NCBI GenBank assembly: GCA_963817075.1 | Contig: CAWFMT010000003.1 | Location: forward strand, 992,001 to 1,056,000 | Source of the DNA: DASPKM01 sp963817075 | Lineage (GTDB): Bacteria; Bacteroidota; Bacteroidia; Chitinophagales; Chitinophagaceae | Direction of reading: 5' to 3' | Length of the DNA: 64,000 bases | In this document: positions 54,686 to 62,652 of the stretch, piece by piece | How the letters are laid out: every line of letters begins with the position of its first letter | Position numbering within the stretch: the first letter of the stretch is position 1 | Translations under genes and position numbers: made by a program | Notes under the pieces: model-generated | What the model saw: the letters and a program-made list of their open reading frames with translations, nothing else | What the model was told of the DNA's origin: nothing | Database searches by the model: none

Positions 54686-54695
54686 AACAGCTAAC
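54686..54695 (+). repeat. AACAGCTAAC motif, right copy
   Basis: Within AACAACAGCTAACATTGG. It marks the junction between the phosphorelay and the 5'-truncated metalloprotease, and is inverted relative to the copy at 51165. Confidence 0.45.
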
Positions 54696-54703
54696 ATTGG
54701 TAT

Positions 54704-55270
54704 TTGCAAAAGCTGGGCGGACGGAAGCCGTGTTTCACCTTTTTGTTTCTTCCAATTGTAAATGTTCATTTTTATGAGAATATCGGCGACCTTATAAAAG
54801 TGTTTCCCAATTTTCCGAAATGGGCAGTTGGTCACGCAACCAGCGTTTCCGAAATACATATGATTTCACCAAACGCTCCAAAACTGGACTATCAGACAAT
54901 GATAAGAAATACAAAACACGAATTCGCGCACTGTGTTTCTTTAAAAATCAATAGCACAATTAGTAATAACCCACGTTGGCTTTGGGAATCTGTCGCTATT
55001 TATGAGGCTAATCTTCCATGGAATCCAAATTTGCTTCCCTAATTAATAAGTCAAAATCCTCCTTCAATTAAGGAACTTAATGAGCTCTCCAATCCAAAGA
55101 TTTATGAGGTGGGTTATTTCATTGGGCAATACATAGTTGAAACTCATGGGGCAGGAACTCTTAAGTCTCTGATTCAAAATAATGGAAACCTCAAAAAAGT
55201 TCTGAATATTGAGGAAGAGGAATTCACAAAACAATGGTTTGCGTTTGTGAAGAGAAAGTATGGAATATGA
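54704..55270 (+). pseudogene. Peptidase-MA-like zinc metalloprotease remnant
   Basis: The frame gives NVHFYENIGDLIK..., the zinc motif KHEFAHCVSLKIN, RWLWESVAIYEA, and after an in-frame TAA at 55040-55042 continues coherently (NPPSIKELNELSNPKIYEVG, YIVETHGAGTLKSLIQNNG, FAFVKRKYGI) to TGA at 55268. The N-terminus lacks a signal peptide and begins at the repeat junction, so the gene is 5'-truncated and carries a nonsense codon, most simply from a Tyr codon. Probably inactive. Confidence 0.75.
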
Positions 55271-55286
55271 AGTAACGGTTGTGTAT

Positions 55287-55352
55287 ACAAAAGCCTCCGA
55301 CGAGGAGGCAGAATTTAACCGCAAGGACGCAAAGGCGCTAAGTTTCGCAAAG
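55287..55352 (-). terminator. GCCTCC hairpin terminator plus GCAAAG left half-repeat
   Basis: Minus-strand GCCTCC TCGTC GGAGGC then TTTTGT (55287-55309), suited to end the membrane-protein gene at 55370. Between them is the left half of a GCAAAG palindrome (55315-55352). Confidence 0.65.
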
Positions 55353-55369
55353 AATTAAAACGACTCATT

Positions 55370-56116
55370 TCATTTCTCAATTGCCAATATCTTTTTCGCA
55401 ATCACACTAACATTGGATCCATCTTGAAGTTTAATATCAACGGTGAAGTCTTTGCCTTTACCGGTAGGTATGAGCTTTACCTGCTTCTTTCCAAATTCCT
55501 TTACTAGTTGCACTTTCATGTTACTCACGCCTATTGCCTTAAGTTTTTTTTCTATTTCTGAACTCAACTGTTCGTCAGTTGCACCTTTGGCATCAACGTG
55601 CTGATTGAAAATTTTATAACTCATACGGGAAAATCGGGATTCTCTTAAGCTTGTGCTCACCGCACTGAGATAGAGTTCAGCTACACCTGTATTTGGCTTC
55701 AGCTTTTCGGCAAATTCCTTTAGTTTGTCGTAGGACTCTGCAGGAACATAGATGGTACTGAACATTGTGCCGTCATTGGAATGCATTACAACTCTCCATT
55801 TATCATCGCCATATTTTTGAATAGCAAAGGCCAGGAAGGACTCAAGCGAGTCTTTGGCTATGAAGCTTAGGGTTGCACCCTGCGGTTCGATATAGGTTTC
55901 GCGCTTGCATGAGAAAACGACTAGCAATGGCAGCAAGATTGCAAGGGCCCATCCAATACGGTTTCTTTTTCTTTTATAGTTTCGCATTTTAGGTGAGTTT
56001 TGATGAATAAATTCTTTGATGGCGGGAAAGGATTTACTGTAATCGTGGTTACGCATATCATTCCAGTAAGGATCATTTGCAGGATCATTTTCCTGGTGTG
56101 CAAGTCTTAATATCAT
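55370..56116 (-). CDS. Putative anti-sigma partner, membrane protein with DUF4252-like tail
   Basis: Protein of 248 residues with a cytosolic N-terminus (about 1-50), one transmembrane helix (IGWALAILLPLLVVFSC) and an exported C-terminal domain (FIAKDSLESFLAFAIQKYG to the end). The gene overlaps the ECF sigma gene upstream by 32 bases. Position and topology suggest a membrane anti-sigma or co-sensor, yet the N-terminal part has no zinc-binding anti-sigma motif that I can see. Alternative start ATG at 55987 would give a lipoprotein-like precursor (KRNRIGWALAILLPLLVVFSCK). Confidence 0.65.
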   Translation of the reverse strand: MILRLAHQENDPANDPYWNDMRNHDYSKSFPAIKEFIHQNSPKMRNYKRKRNRIGWALAILLPLLVVFSCKRETYIEPQGATLSFIAKDSLESFLAFAIQKYGDDKWRVVMHSNDGTMFSTIYVPAESYDKLKEFAEKLKPNTGVAELYLSAVSTSLRESRFSRMSYKIFNQHVDAKGATDEQLSSEIEKKLKAIGVSNMKVQLVKEFGKKQVKLIPTGKGKDFTVDIKLQDGSNVSVIAKKILAIEK

Positions 56117-56648
56117 AGTGACCTCCTTGTTCGTAGTTTATCTTTTCAATTTCTAAAATAGTATTGCGCAGTTTCAACCTGGTTCGACTCAATCTGGATT
56201 TTACAGCAGAAATGCTATTCTCTTTCTGCACTTTCATGATCTCTTCAAGCGAAAGGCCACCGACCTCGAATAGCAGGATTGCGGTTCTTTCCTTTTCGTT
56301 CAAAACTTTCAGGGCTTCCAGCATGATCTGCTCTCTTTCAACCAAATCAGCATCATGATATACTTCGGGAAAGCTGTGGTGACCTTCATGAAGTGGAGTT
56401 AATAATTTGAATGCCGTAGCTTGTTTTCTCCTGGAACTATAAAAGGTTCGGGTAATAATTGTAAAGAACCAGGATTTGAATTTCGAATCATCCCTAAGCG
56501 ATCTGAAATGCTGAATGGCACTGGTTATCGAATCCTGCAAGCCGTCTTCCGCATCTTTGCGATTGTTATATAATGCCCGACAATACTGAACAGCACTGTT
56601 GTAGTGCGGCTTCATTAAGTCTATGAGATCTTCAACCGGTCTGGGCAT
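56085..56648 (-). CDS. ECF-type RNA polymerase sigma factor
   Basis: Sigma-70 family protein of 187 residues: region 2 (LYNNRKDAEDGLQDSITSAIQHF, FKSWFFTIITRTFYSSRRKQ) and region 4 (LLFEVGGLSLEEIMKVQ, AVKSRLSRTRLKLRNTI). Co-transcribed with the overlapping membrane protein gene. Confidence 0.92.
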   Translation of the reverse strand: MPRPVEDLIDLMKPHYNSAVQYCRALYNNRKDAEDGLQDSITSAIQHFRSLRDDSKFKSWFFTIITRTFYSSRRKQATAFKLLTPLHEGHHSFPEVYHDADLVEREQIMLEALKVLNEKERTAILLFEVGGLSLEEIMKVQKENSISAVKSRLSRTRLKLRNTILEIEKINYEQGGHYDIKTCTPGK

Positions 56649-56727
56649 CTGATTGTGCTTTCATATATATAAGAGGGGATATAGACAGAGAAGTCGCAGG
56701 TGTGAATCATTATTTTTTGAAAATATG

Positions 56728-56800
56728 AAGCCTCCAACGTGGAGGCCTATTTGAGCAAGATTTAACCGCCAAGACGCAAGGGCGCAAAGTTTCGCAAGGT
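56728..56800 (-). terminator. GCCTCC hairpin plus GCAAAG left half-repeat
   Basis: AGGCCTCC ACGTT GGAGGCTT on the minus strand (56728-56748), with only a weak T tract; the half-repeat TTTAACCGCCAAGACGC..TTCGCAAGG follows at 56761-56800. Next, at 56808-56838, is a CATTCAACCAATCAACC stutter up to the stop of the gene at 56841. Confidence 0.6.
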
Positions 56801-56840
56801 TATACTCTTTAACCATTCAACCAATCAACCATTCAACAAC

Positions 56841-57791
56841 TTACTGCTGCTGCTGGCCCTGTCCCCTCCCCGATTGAATCAATCTTTGCCTCGATGTATT
56901 TCCCGGAACCGCAATATGTGTTGCCGGATCAAATTCTTTTCCTACAGCCGGACTTCCTTGCGGAACCCAGATCTGAATTCTGGTTGATGAATAACCTGAT
57001 GGGATATATCGAACATAATAACCGTCAGGATGTTGCGACCAACGGCCACTTGGAATTTCTCTGGAGCCTGGGCCCATAGGTGCCACGCCTGCGAGAACAG
57101 CAACCCTTTCCATTTCTTCAAAGGTTGAATTAGTGCTGGTCAACATCTGTCGCAATTTTGCTTCTGCTTCCATAACGTCTTGTATTGGCTGAGGAAGCGA
57201 TGCCATTCCTTTTCTCCTTACGTCATCAGGAACTAGTCCTATCGCACCACCGTTAAGTTTTACTATTTGTTTCGGGGTCAGCAATTGTGCAGCCACTACT
57301 TTAATGTTGTTCTGAAGGTCATCAAATTTGGCATGAGCGATTATAGACCACAATAGGACCTGGACATTTCTTTGGGCTATACCGGGATGATCCACAGAGT
57401 TGCGGACAACAGCCATTACAATATCCTCCATCGGTCCTATTGGCGGGGCATACATATAACCATCACCTCCTCCAGGACCATGCGTACCTGCTTTCAGGCA
57501 ATAACTCTGACTCTGATATCCATAGAATCCAGGTTGTAAGATGAAGCCACCGGCAGTTGTTCGTTTGAGGTTCAATAGATTGGAAAAGACAGAATCCTCT
57601 GCAAATGTTTCCGATAAGGCGCCTTCCATTTTCACATGTTCCAAACTGGTTGCAATGGCAGGTTTCTTGTTCAATATCTTGGCTACTGGATCTTTATCCA
57701 AAAGCTTTTTACTTGCACTCTTCAATCCATCAAATTGTGCATGCAGGTTCAAACCTATTGTCATCGCTAAGAGTAAAATCATCAACTTCAT
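56841..57791 (-). CDS. Secreted protein, unknown
   Basis: Protein of 316 residues with a signal peptide (MKLMILLLAMTIGLNLHAQ). Mature part has GFYGYQSQSYCLKAGTHGPG, a helical middle (LLTPKQIVKLNGGAIGLVP) and a C-terminal basic Gln-rich end (GRGQGQQQQ). The YCLKAGTH stretch resembles secreted proteins linked to curli-type or CsgG-adjacent proteins in Bacteroidota, but I cannot name a family. It is not part of an operon. Confidence 0.65.
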   Translation of the reverse strand: MKLMILLLAMTIGLNLHAQFDGLKSASKKLLDKDPVAKILNKKPAIATSLEHVKMEGALSETFAEDSVFSNLLNLKRTTAGGFILQPGFYGYQSQSYCLKAGTHGPGGGDGYMYAPPIGPMEDIVMAVVRNSVDHPGIAQRNVQVLLWSIIAHAKFDDLQNNIKVVAAQLLTPKQIVKLNGGAIGLVPDDVRRKGMASLPQPIQDVMEAEAKLRQMLTSTNSTFEEMERVAVLAGVAPMGPGSREIPSGRWSQHPDGYYVRYIPSGYSSTRIQIWVPQGSPAVGKEFDPATHIAVPGNTSRQRLIQSGRGQGQQQQ

Positions 57792-57876
57792 ATAATCATG
57801 TTTTGTGTTAACTTAATCTACGAAAATTCTGGTTCCTTTGTTTAAGATTGCGGTACAATCTTTATGAAGCGGCACC

Positions 57877-58641
57877 TCAAAATCTCGTCATTCTATTTTC
57901 AAAAATCAGAAAACTTTTTAATACTGCTTCCTTTAGATCATCAGGTAAGGCGATGAATGGAAATCTTTTCACGCGTCCATCTGAATACGAAAGGTCAAGA
58001 GTATTCTGACCGATTTGATAAGTACCAGTTCCGGCAAGGCCATCATCCTGATAACTAGTTCCGTCTAATTTACTAATGTTACCAATATACCTGAAAACAC
58101 CACCATCCTTGAACTGGCCATTCTTCGAGAATGAAATGGCTGGCTCGGATTCGTTTCGACGATAATTTCCTTCCAATTTCAATCCATCGCAATGAGGAAT
58201 ATACCGAAAGCTTCCTTTGCCCAGGGATGGAGGATTTATTAATTTATCTCCTGATTTAGTAATTACATATTTTTTTTTCGAAGGTCCACGAAGAATACGT
58301 ATCTCATCGGCAACTACCTCATAGGTGCCGCAATCATGTGGATGCGTTCTTTTCGCAGTACTCAAATCAAAATAAAGTAGTCCTTCAGGCGGAAGTCCCC
58401 AGTACAAATCGTTGCCAGGAAGAAAAGTGATATACTCAATGATGTATCCAGGTTCATATCCTGAACTATTAATATTAATAGCTCTTGGCCGCACCATTCT
58501 ATAAATTCCAGTGAAACCATCAGCTCCAACCCTCAGATTATTTTTTCTGGTGTCAACTTTCTCCTGCGAAAAGCCTCCAATTGCTAAAATGAAAGGTGAC
58601 ATGAATATTGTAATCTTCCACAGAATAAATGCCCGCATCAT
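57877..58641 (-). CDS. Secreted beta-rich protein, unknown
   Basis: Protein of 254 residues with signal peptide (FMSPFILAIGGFSQ). The mature part has two repeats of a lipocalin-like pattern (GTYEVVADEIRILRG; GTGTYQIGQNTLDLSYSDG), typical of small secreted response proteins that report parameter-like values. Two cysteines (HDCGTYEV, PHCDGLKL) could pair. No known function; monocistronic. Confidence 0.6.
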   Translation of the reverse strand: MMRAFILWKITIFMSPFILAIGGFSQEKVDTRKNNLRVGADGFTGIYRMVRPRAININSSGYEPGYIIEYITFLPGNDLYWGLPPEGLLYFDLSTAKRTHPHDCGTYEVVADEIRILRGPSKKKYVITKSGDKLINPPSLGKGSFRYIPHCDGLKLEGNYRRNESEPAISFSKNGQFKDGGVFRYIGNISKLDGTSYQDDGLAGTGTYQIGQNTLDLSYSDGRVKRFPFIALPDDLKEAVLKSFLIFENRMTRF

Positions 58642-58853
58642 TTGATAGAATTAAAGAATTATCAAGTTAAAACAAAATGTACGAGTTAATAACAGCATCA
58701 TATGTTTTCATGATGTAGCTTCTCCTGGAATTACTGACCATGATGCTAACAGCGTTTGACAGGATTTTACCAAATCATCAAATCAACAATTCAACCAATC
58801 AACTTTCCTTGGGCTGAAACCTATATCTTTAGTGATAACTAAACTTCAACGCT

Positions 58854-59411
58854 ATGGTACTTTGGATTATTCTCGGCATTGTACTCCTGCTTGTTCTTTG
58901 GGGCATAGCAATGTATAATGGGTTTATAAAGTCAAGGATAAAAATTGACAATAGCTGGAGCGACATCAATGTTTTCCTGAAAAAACGTTTCGATCTCATA
59001 CCTAACCTCGTCAACACGGTGAAAGGTTATACGACTCACGAGAGTCAAACCCTCGAAAAGGTTATACAGGCAAGAAATACCGCGATCACCGTTCCTGCTA
59101 ACGATGTCGCCAAAGTAGCACAGGCGAATGATACTCTTGGAGGGGCACTAAGAGGATTACTAGCAGTGGCGGAAAGCTATCCCGATCTCAAGGCCAACCA
59201 AAATTTTATGCAACTTCAACAGGCATTGCAGGACATTGAGGGCGAACTGGGAAATTCGCGTAGATATTATAATGCTACCGTTCGGGAATACAATACATCT
59301 ATTAGTCAATTTCCAGGGATGATCGTCGCAAATACGACTGGGTTCACCGCCCGAGAATTTTTTGAACTGGAAAATGCTTCGGAAAAAGAAAATGTACAGG
59401 TAAAGTTTTAA
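58854..59411 (+). CDS. lemA: LemA family protein
   Basis: Protein of 185 residues with one N-terminal membrane helix (VLWIILGIVLLLVLWGIAMY), then the LemA helical bundle (YNGFIKSRIKIDNSWSDINVFLKKRFDLIPNLV, LAVAESYPDLKANQNFMQLQ, NSRRYYNATVREYN, FPGMIVA). Short C-terminal tail. Followed by the DUF2207 gene 11 bases on, a conserved pair of unknown but membrane-related role. Confidence 0.95.
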   Translation: MVLWIILGIVLLLVLWGIAMYNGFIKSRIKIDNSWSDINVFLKKRFDLIPNLVNTVKGYTTHESQTLEKVIQARNTAITVPANDVAKVAQANDTLGGALRGLLAVAESYPDLKANQNFMQLQQALQDIEGELGNSRRYYNATVREYNTSISQFPGMIVANTTGFTAREFFELENASEKENVQVKF

Positions 59412-59422
59412 ATCAGGCCAAC

Positions 59423-61138
59423 TTGAAAAGGCTTCTTCTAAACCTCTTACTCGTAATCGTCGCCAGTGGATCTGTTCTGGGACAGGAATATTTTACTATT
59501 ACGAGCTATAAAATAAATGTCAGGGTAAACAAGGATGCATCCCTGGATATTGATGAATTAATTTCAGTTCATTTCAGAGAAAATCGTCATGGAATTTATA
59601 GGGTCATTCCTTACAAATATCCTCTTCTAACACTTTCCGAAGGCAGCGAAAAAGCTGAAAGACAGCTGGTGTCAAATGGTTATACACACACCATTATAGA
59701 AAATATTAAGGTAGATGGTTGGGAGTATGAAGTGAATAATGATGGCGATGACAAGTCTATAAAAATTGGATCTGCAGATAAAGTAGTCGACGGTGATCAG
59801 AAATACGCAATTCACTACAGGATATTAAATGCCATCAATTTTTTTAAGGATCATTCCGAACTATATTTTAATCTGGTAGGAAATAGATGGGCGACAACCA
59901 TCGACTCTGTAAACTTTACTGTTGAATTGTATGATGCTCTTTCTGATACACCGGAAAATTTTGTGGCCACAGGTCCTTATGGGTCAGAAGAAAACAATAC
60001 GATATCACAATGGACAAATAATAAAACCTTTTCTGGAATTACAACCAGGCAATTAAGCAATAATGAAGGAGTTACAGTTGGCATACGGTTTCCAAAAGAC
60101 TTTGTAATCAAGCCAGATTACCGTTTCAGAGGGGTCGCATGGCTGTTGCTTCCATTGCTTCTATTTCCAATAGTATATACGATTTGGAAACGGAAGGGAA
60201 AGGACGAACCGGTAATTGTCAAAGCTGAATATTACCCTCCCCCAAATTTAAGTCCCAGTATTTCCGGATATATCATTGACGATAAACTGAACCAGCGAGA
60301 TCTAACCGCACTTGTTCCTTACTGGGGAGCTGGCGGATACTTGCGAGTCAAGGAAACAGAAAGCAAATCACTCTTAGGTCTCATCAAAATAAAAGAATAC
60401 GAGTTCACAAAATTAAAAGAGTTACCCGCGGAAGCCATGGATTTTGAAAAAACTCTATTTAACGGAATATTCAGGACAGGTGAAGTTGTAATGCTCAATC
60501 AGTTGAAAAATGTCTTGTATAAGTCAATGGCTACAGCAAAAAAGGAATTGGAAGCTGAAATTCAAAAGAGTGAGTATTACGTAAAAGGGAGTAGAGGCTT
60601 AGGCAGTTTATTCATTGTTGTAAGTATTGTTTTTGCTATTCTTGGCTTTATCTCCATTCAGAATGGTTTTTATGCAATTCCCTGGAAAAGCATTGCATTA
60701 TTTCTTACTGCCATCTTTGTCTTTTGGTTTGGATTGATAATGATTAAGAGAACGAAAAAAGGGACCGAGTTATACCAGTATATAGCAGGCTTCAAGGAGT
60801 TCATACGTTCAGTAGAAAATGATCGATTGGCTGAATTTTTAAAACAGGATGAACATTATTTTGATAAGATTTTGCCTTATGCAATTGTATTTAATGTGGC
60901 TGATAACTGGAAGGATAAACTGGCAGGACTTGAGGTGCCGCCGCCAACATGGTATGCTGGGAGTTACCACACTTTCAATACCGGGAATTTCATGAGTAGT
61001 TTAAATCGATCTATGAATACGATGTCCTCAACTTTTTATAGCTCACCAAGAAGTAGTGGAACCAGTGGTGGTAGTTTTAGTGGTGGAGGAGGATTTTCCG
61101 GCGGTGGATTTGGAGGAGGAGGCGGGAGTAGTTGGTGA
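59423..61138 (+). CDS. DUF2207 membrane protein with Gly/Ser-rich tail
   Basis: Protein of 571 residues, likely start TTG at 59423 (KRLLLNLLLVIVASGSVLGQ, signal peptide). Extracytoplasmic N-terminal DUF2207 domain (about 22-240), helix near 243-260, then two more helices near 395-440, a cytosolic helical part and a terminal GGGGFSGGGFGGGGGSSW tail, which resembles that of TPM-domain proteins. Operon partner of lemA. Confidence 0.88.
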   Translation: MKRLLLNLLLVIVASGSVLGQEYFTITSYKINVRVNKDASLDIDELISVHFRENRHGIYRVIPYKYPLLTLSEGSEKAERQLVSNGYTHTIIENIKVDGWEYEVNNDGDDKSIKIGSADKVVDGDQKYAIHYRILNAINFFKDHSELYFNLVGNRWATTIDSVNFTVELYDALSDTPENFVATGPYGSEENNTISQWTNNKTFSGITTRQLSNNEGVTVGIRFPKDFVIKPDYRFRGVAWLLLPLLLFPIVYTIWKRKGKDEPVIVKAEYYPPPNLSPSISGYIIDDKLNQRDLTALVPYWGAGGYLRVKETESKSLLGLIKIKEYEFTKLKELPAEAMDFEKTLFNGIFRTGEVVMLNQLKNVLYKSMATAKKELEAEIQKSEYYVKGSRGLGSLFIVVSIVFAILGFISIQNGFYAIPWKSIALFLTAIFVFWFGLIMIKRTKKGTELYQYIAGFKEFIRSVENDRLAEFLKQDEHYFDKILPYAIVFNVADNWKDKLAGLEVPPPTWYAGSYHTFNTGNFMSSLNRSMNTMSSTFYSSPRSSGTSGGSFSGGGGFSGGGFGGGGGSSW

Positions 61139-61580
61139 TTATTAGGCGTTGGCCGATGGTCGTTGGTTGTTGATCGTTGAACATTTTTCAAGAGAAATTC
61201 TCAACAAACAATTTTCAATGCTCATGATTATTACCTCACCCCAACCCTCTCCACTTCGTGGAGAGGGAGCAACAATGATTCCCTTCCCTCGCCGAAGGTG
61301 AGACGGGTAAGGAAAATTCACAATGAAGCGCAAAGCGACGCAAAGAACAGCACACCTAACAACAAATTCCTAATTCCCAATTCCTGATATTAGAGGTAGC
61401 CCCTACGGGGCAAAGCAGTTCAATTTGTGATTTCTTCCTTTTTGTTCCCTCTCCCCGTCCCCAAGCATAGGCCGGGCAAGCTTCGGAGAGGGGTTAGGTC
61501 GGAAAGCAAAAAATTGTAACGCAATGAAGAGTATAGGACTTCAACAATTCCTAATTCCTAATTCCCACAATTCAACCAAC
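61139..61580. repeat. Composite intergenic repeat block
   Basis: No gene. In order: a GGTCGTTGGTTGTTGATCG stutter, CCTCTCC ACTTCGT GGAGAGG (61247-61267) inside a CTCACCCCAACCC-type element, a GAAGCGCAAAGCGACGC fragment, an AATTCCTAATTCCC stutter, and a second CCTCTCCCC..GGAGAGGGG element (about 61447-61495). Confidence 0.6.
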
Positions 61581-61943
61581 CTACCTCCCCGTAATCTTCT
61601 TCCTGTGTTTCACCCCCCAATCTTTCAACTCATTAATCACCTTCTTTAATGAATTCCCATGTTCCGTTATAGAATATTCCACCGTAGGCGGGAAACTATC
61701 ATAAACAACTCGGGTGACCAGTTTGTTCAATTCAAGATCCTTCAACTCTTTTGAGAGCATCTTATCGGTTATCCCATGCACCTCTTTCGCGATTTGCCTA
61801 AACCGCTTGGGACCAAATGTCAAGGCTACTATAATTGGGAGTTTCCACTTGCCATTCAAAACTTCCAATGCATCCCTTACCGGGAGTAACAAGCCCATGC
61901 ATGTAGCGTACTCGTGTTCAGGGGCTTTCTTGGTTTCTGCCAT
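61581..61943 (-). CDS. HxlR-family transcriptional regulator
   Basis: Winged-helix regulator of 120 residues; I take the ATG at 61943 (MAETKKAPEHEYATCMGLLL) because the longer frame upstream is the operator DNA. HxlR motifs: VRDALEVLNGKWKLPIIVAL, GPKRFRQIAKEVHGITDKMLSKELKDL and YSITEHGNSL. A single Cys near residue 15 sits at the usual redox-sensing position of the HypR/QorR type, so it may sense quinones or electrophiles. Divergent from yceI. Confidence 0.92.
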   Translation of the reverse strand: MAETKKAPEHEYATCMGLLLPVRDALEVLNGKWKLPIIVALTFGPKRFRQIAKEVHGITDKMLSKELKDLELNKLVTRVVYDSFPPTVEYSITEHGNSLKKVINELKDWGVKHRKKITGR

Positions 61944-61952
61944 AATATTCTT

Positions 61953-61998
61953 ATTACTATACTCCAGGATAGTGCTATACAAAAGGATAGTACTATAC
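61953..61998. promoter_or_regulatory. Triple 18-base-spaced operator between hxlR and yceI
   Basis: TACTATAC-type boxes end at 61962, 61980 and 61998: ATTACTATAC, AGTGCTATAC and AGTACTATAC. The last lies in GGATAGTACTATAC, with a perfect ATAGTACTAT palindrome; the middle copy is GGATAGTGCTATAC. Regular spacing across the divergent promoter fits cooperative HxlR dimers. Confidence 0.65.
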
Positions 61999-62017
61999 TT
62001 TATATAGCAAATGTATG

Positions 62018-62025
62018 TAAGTTTG
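62018..62025 (+). promoter_or_regulatory. -7 box for the yceI-pirin unit
   Basis: TAAGTTTG matches TAnnTTTG exactly; the -33 region, 19-20 bases upstream, falls at the operator edge near 61995, so a bound HxlR protein would block it. Start codon at 62069. Confidence 0.5.
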
Positions 62026-62068
62026 CATCGTAAACAAAGACTAAATAAAATAAAATAAAAACAAAATA

Positions 62069-62621
62069 ATGAGTACAACAAAATGGGTGCTTGACCCTAC
62101 ACACAGCGAGTTAGGATTTAAGATCAAACATCTGATGATCTCCAACGTAACTGGATATTTTAAGGATTTTAATGTTGAAGTGAAAACAAAAGAGGATGAC
62201 TTCAGCACAGCTCAGATTCATGCTAAGGTTCAGATGAATTCAATCAATACCAATAATGAGCAGCGTGATGAACACCTTCGGAATTCTGATTTCTTTGCAG
62301 TTGAGACATACCCTGAACTGGAATTTAGATCGACGAAGATCTCAAGAATAGATGATGAAACATTCAATGTCCATGGTGATCTCACCATGAAGGGTATAAC
62401 CAGACCGGTTAAGTTAACTGTAGAGCATAGTGCTTTAACAAAAGATCCCTGGGGTGGAGAAAGAACAGGCTTTGTAATAACAGGGAAAATTAATCGTACA
62501 GAATGGGGCGTTACATTTTAATGCTGCCTTGGAAACAGGCGGTGTTGTGTTGGGAGAAGACGTTAAGATCAATAGTGAAATACAATTAATCAAACAGCCT
62601 GAATTAGTTGAGGCTGCGTAG
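62069..62621 (+). CDS. YceI-family lipocalin-like protein, one frameshift near the end
   Basis: Isoprenoid-binding beta-barrel: TKWVLDPTHSELGFKIKHLM, GYFKDFNVEVKT, ETYPELEFRSTKI, GDLTMKGITRPVKL and TGKINRTEWGVTF are all family marks. The frame as written stops at 62521, directly after a T4 run (62516-62519). With T3 it continues NAALETGGVVLGEDVKIN and IQLIKQPELVEAA, reaching TAG at 62621, the natural C-terminus. So the gene is likely intact, 183 residues, and the frameshift a homopolymer error. No signal peptide; cytosolic member. Operon with pirin. Confidence 0.9.
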
Positions 62622-62652
62622 TTATCTAAGAAAAAATAAGGAGTAAAGGTTT

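Noticed and set aside
49901..54720. Calling an integron cassette array
   Set aside because: Core sites do not match RYYYAAC/GTTRRRY well and no integrase gene is present; kept only as a low-level finding.
61944..62081. Longer HxlR start in the upstream frame
   Set aside because: The extension would encode the operator boxes as a Tyr/Leu-rich peptide; ATG at 61943 is the natural start.
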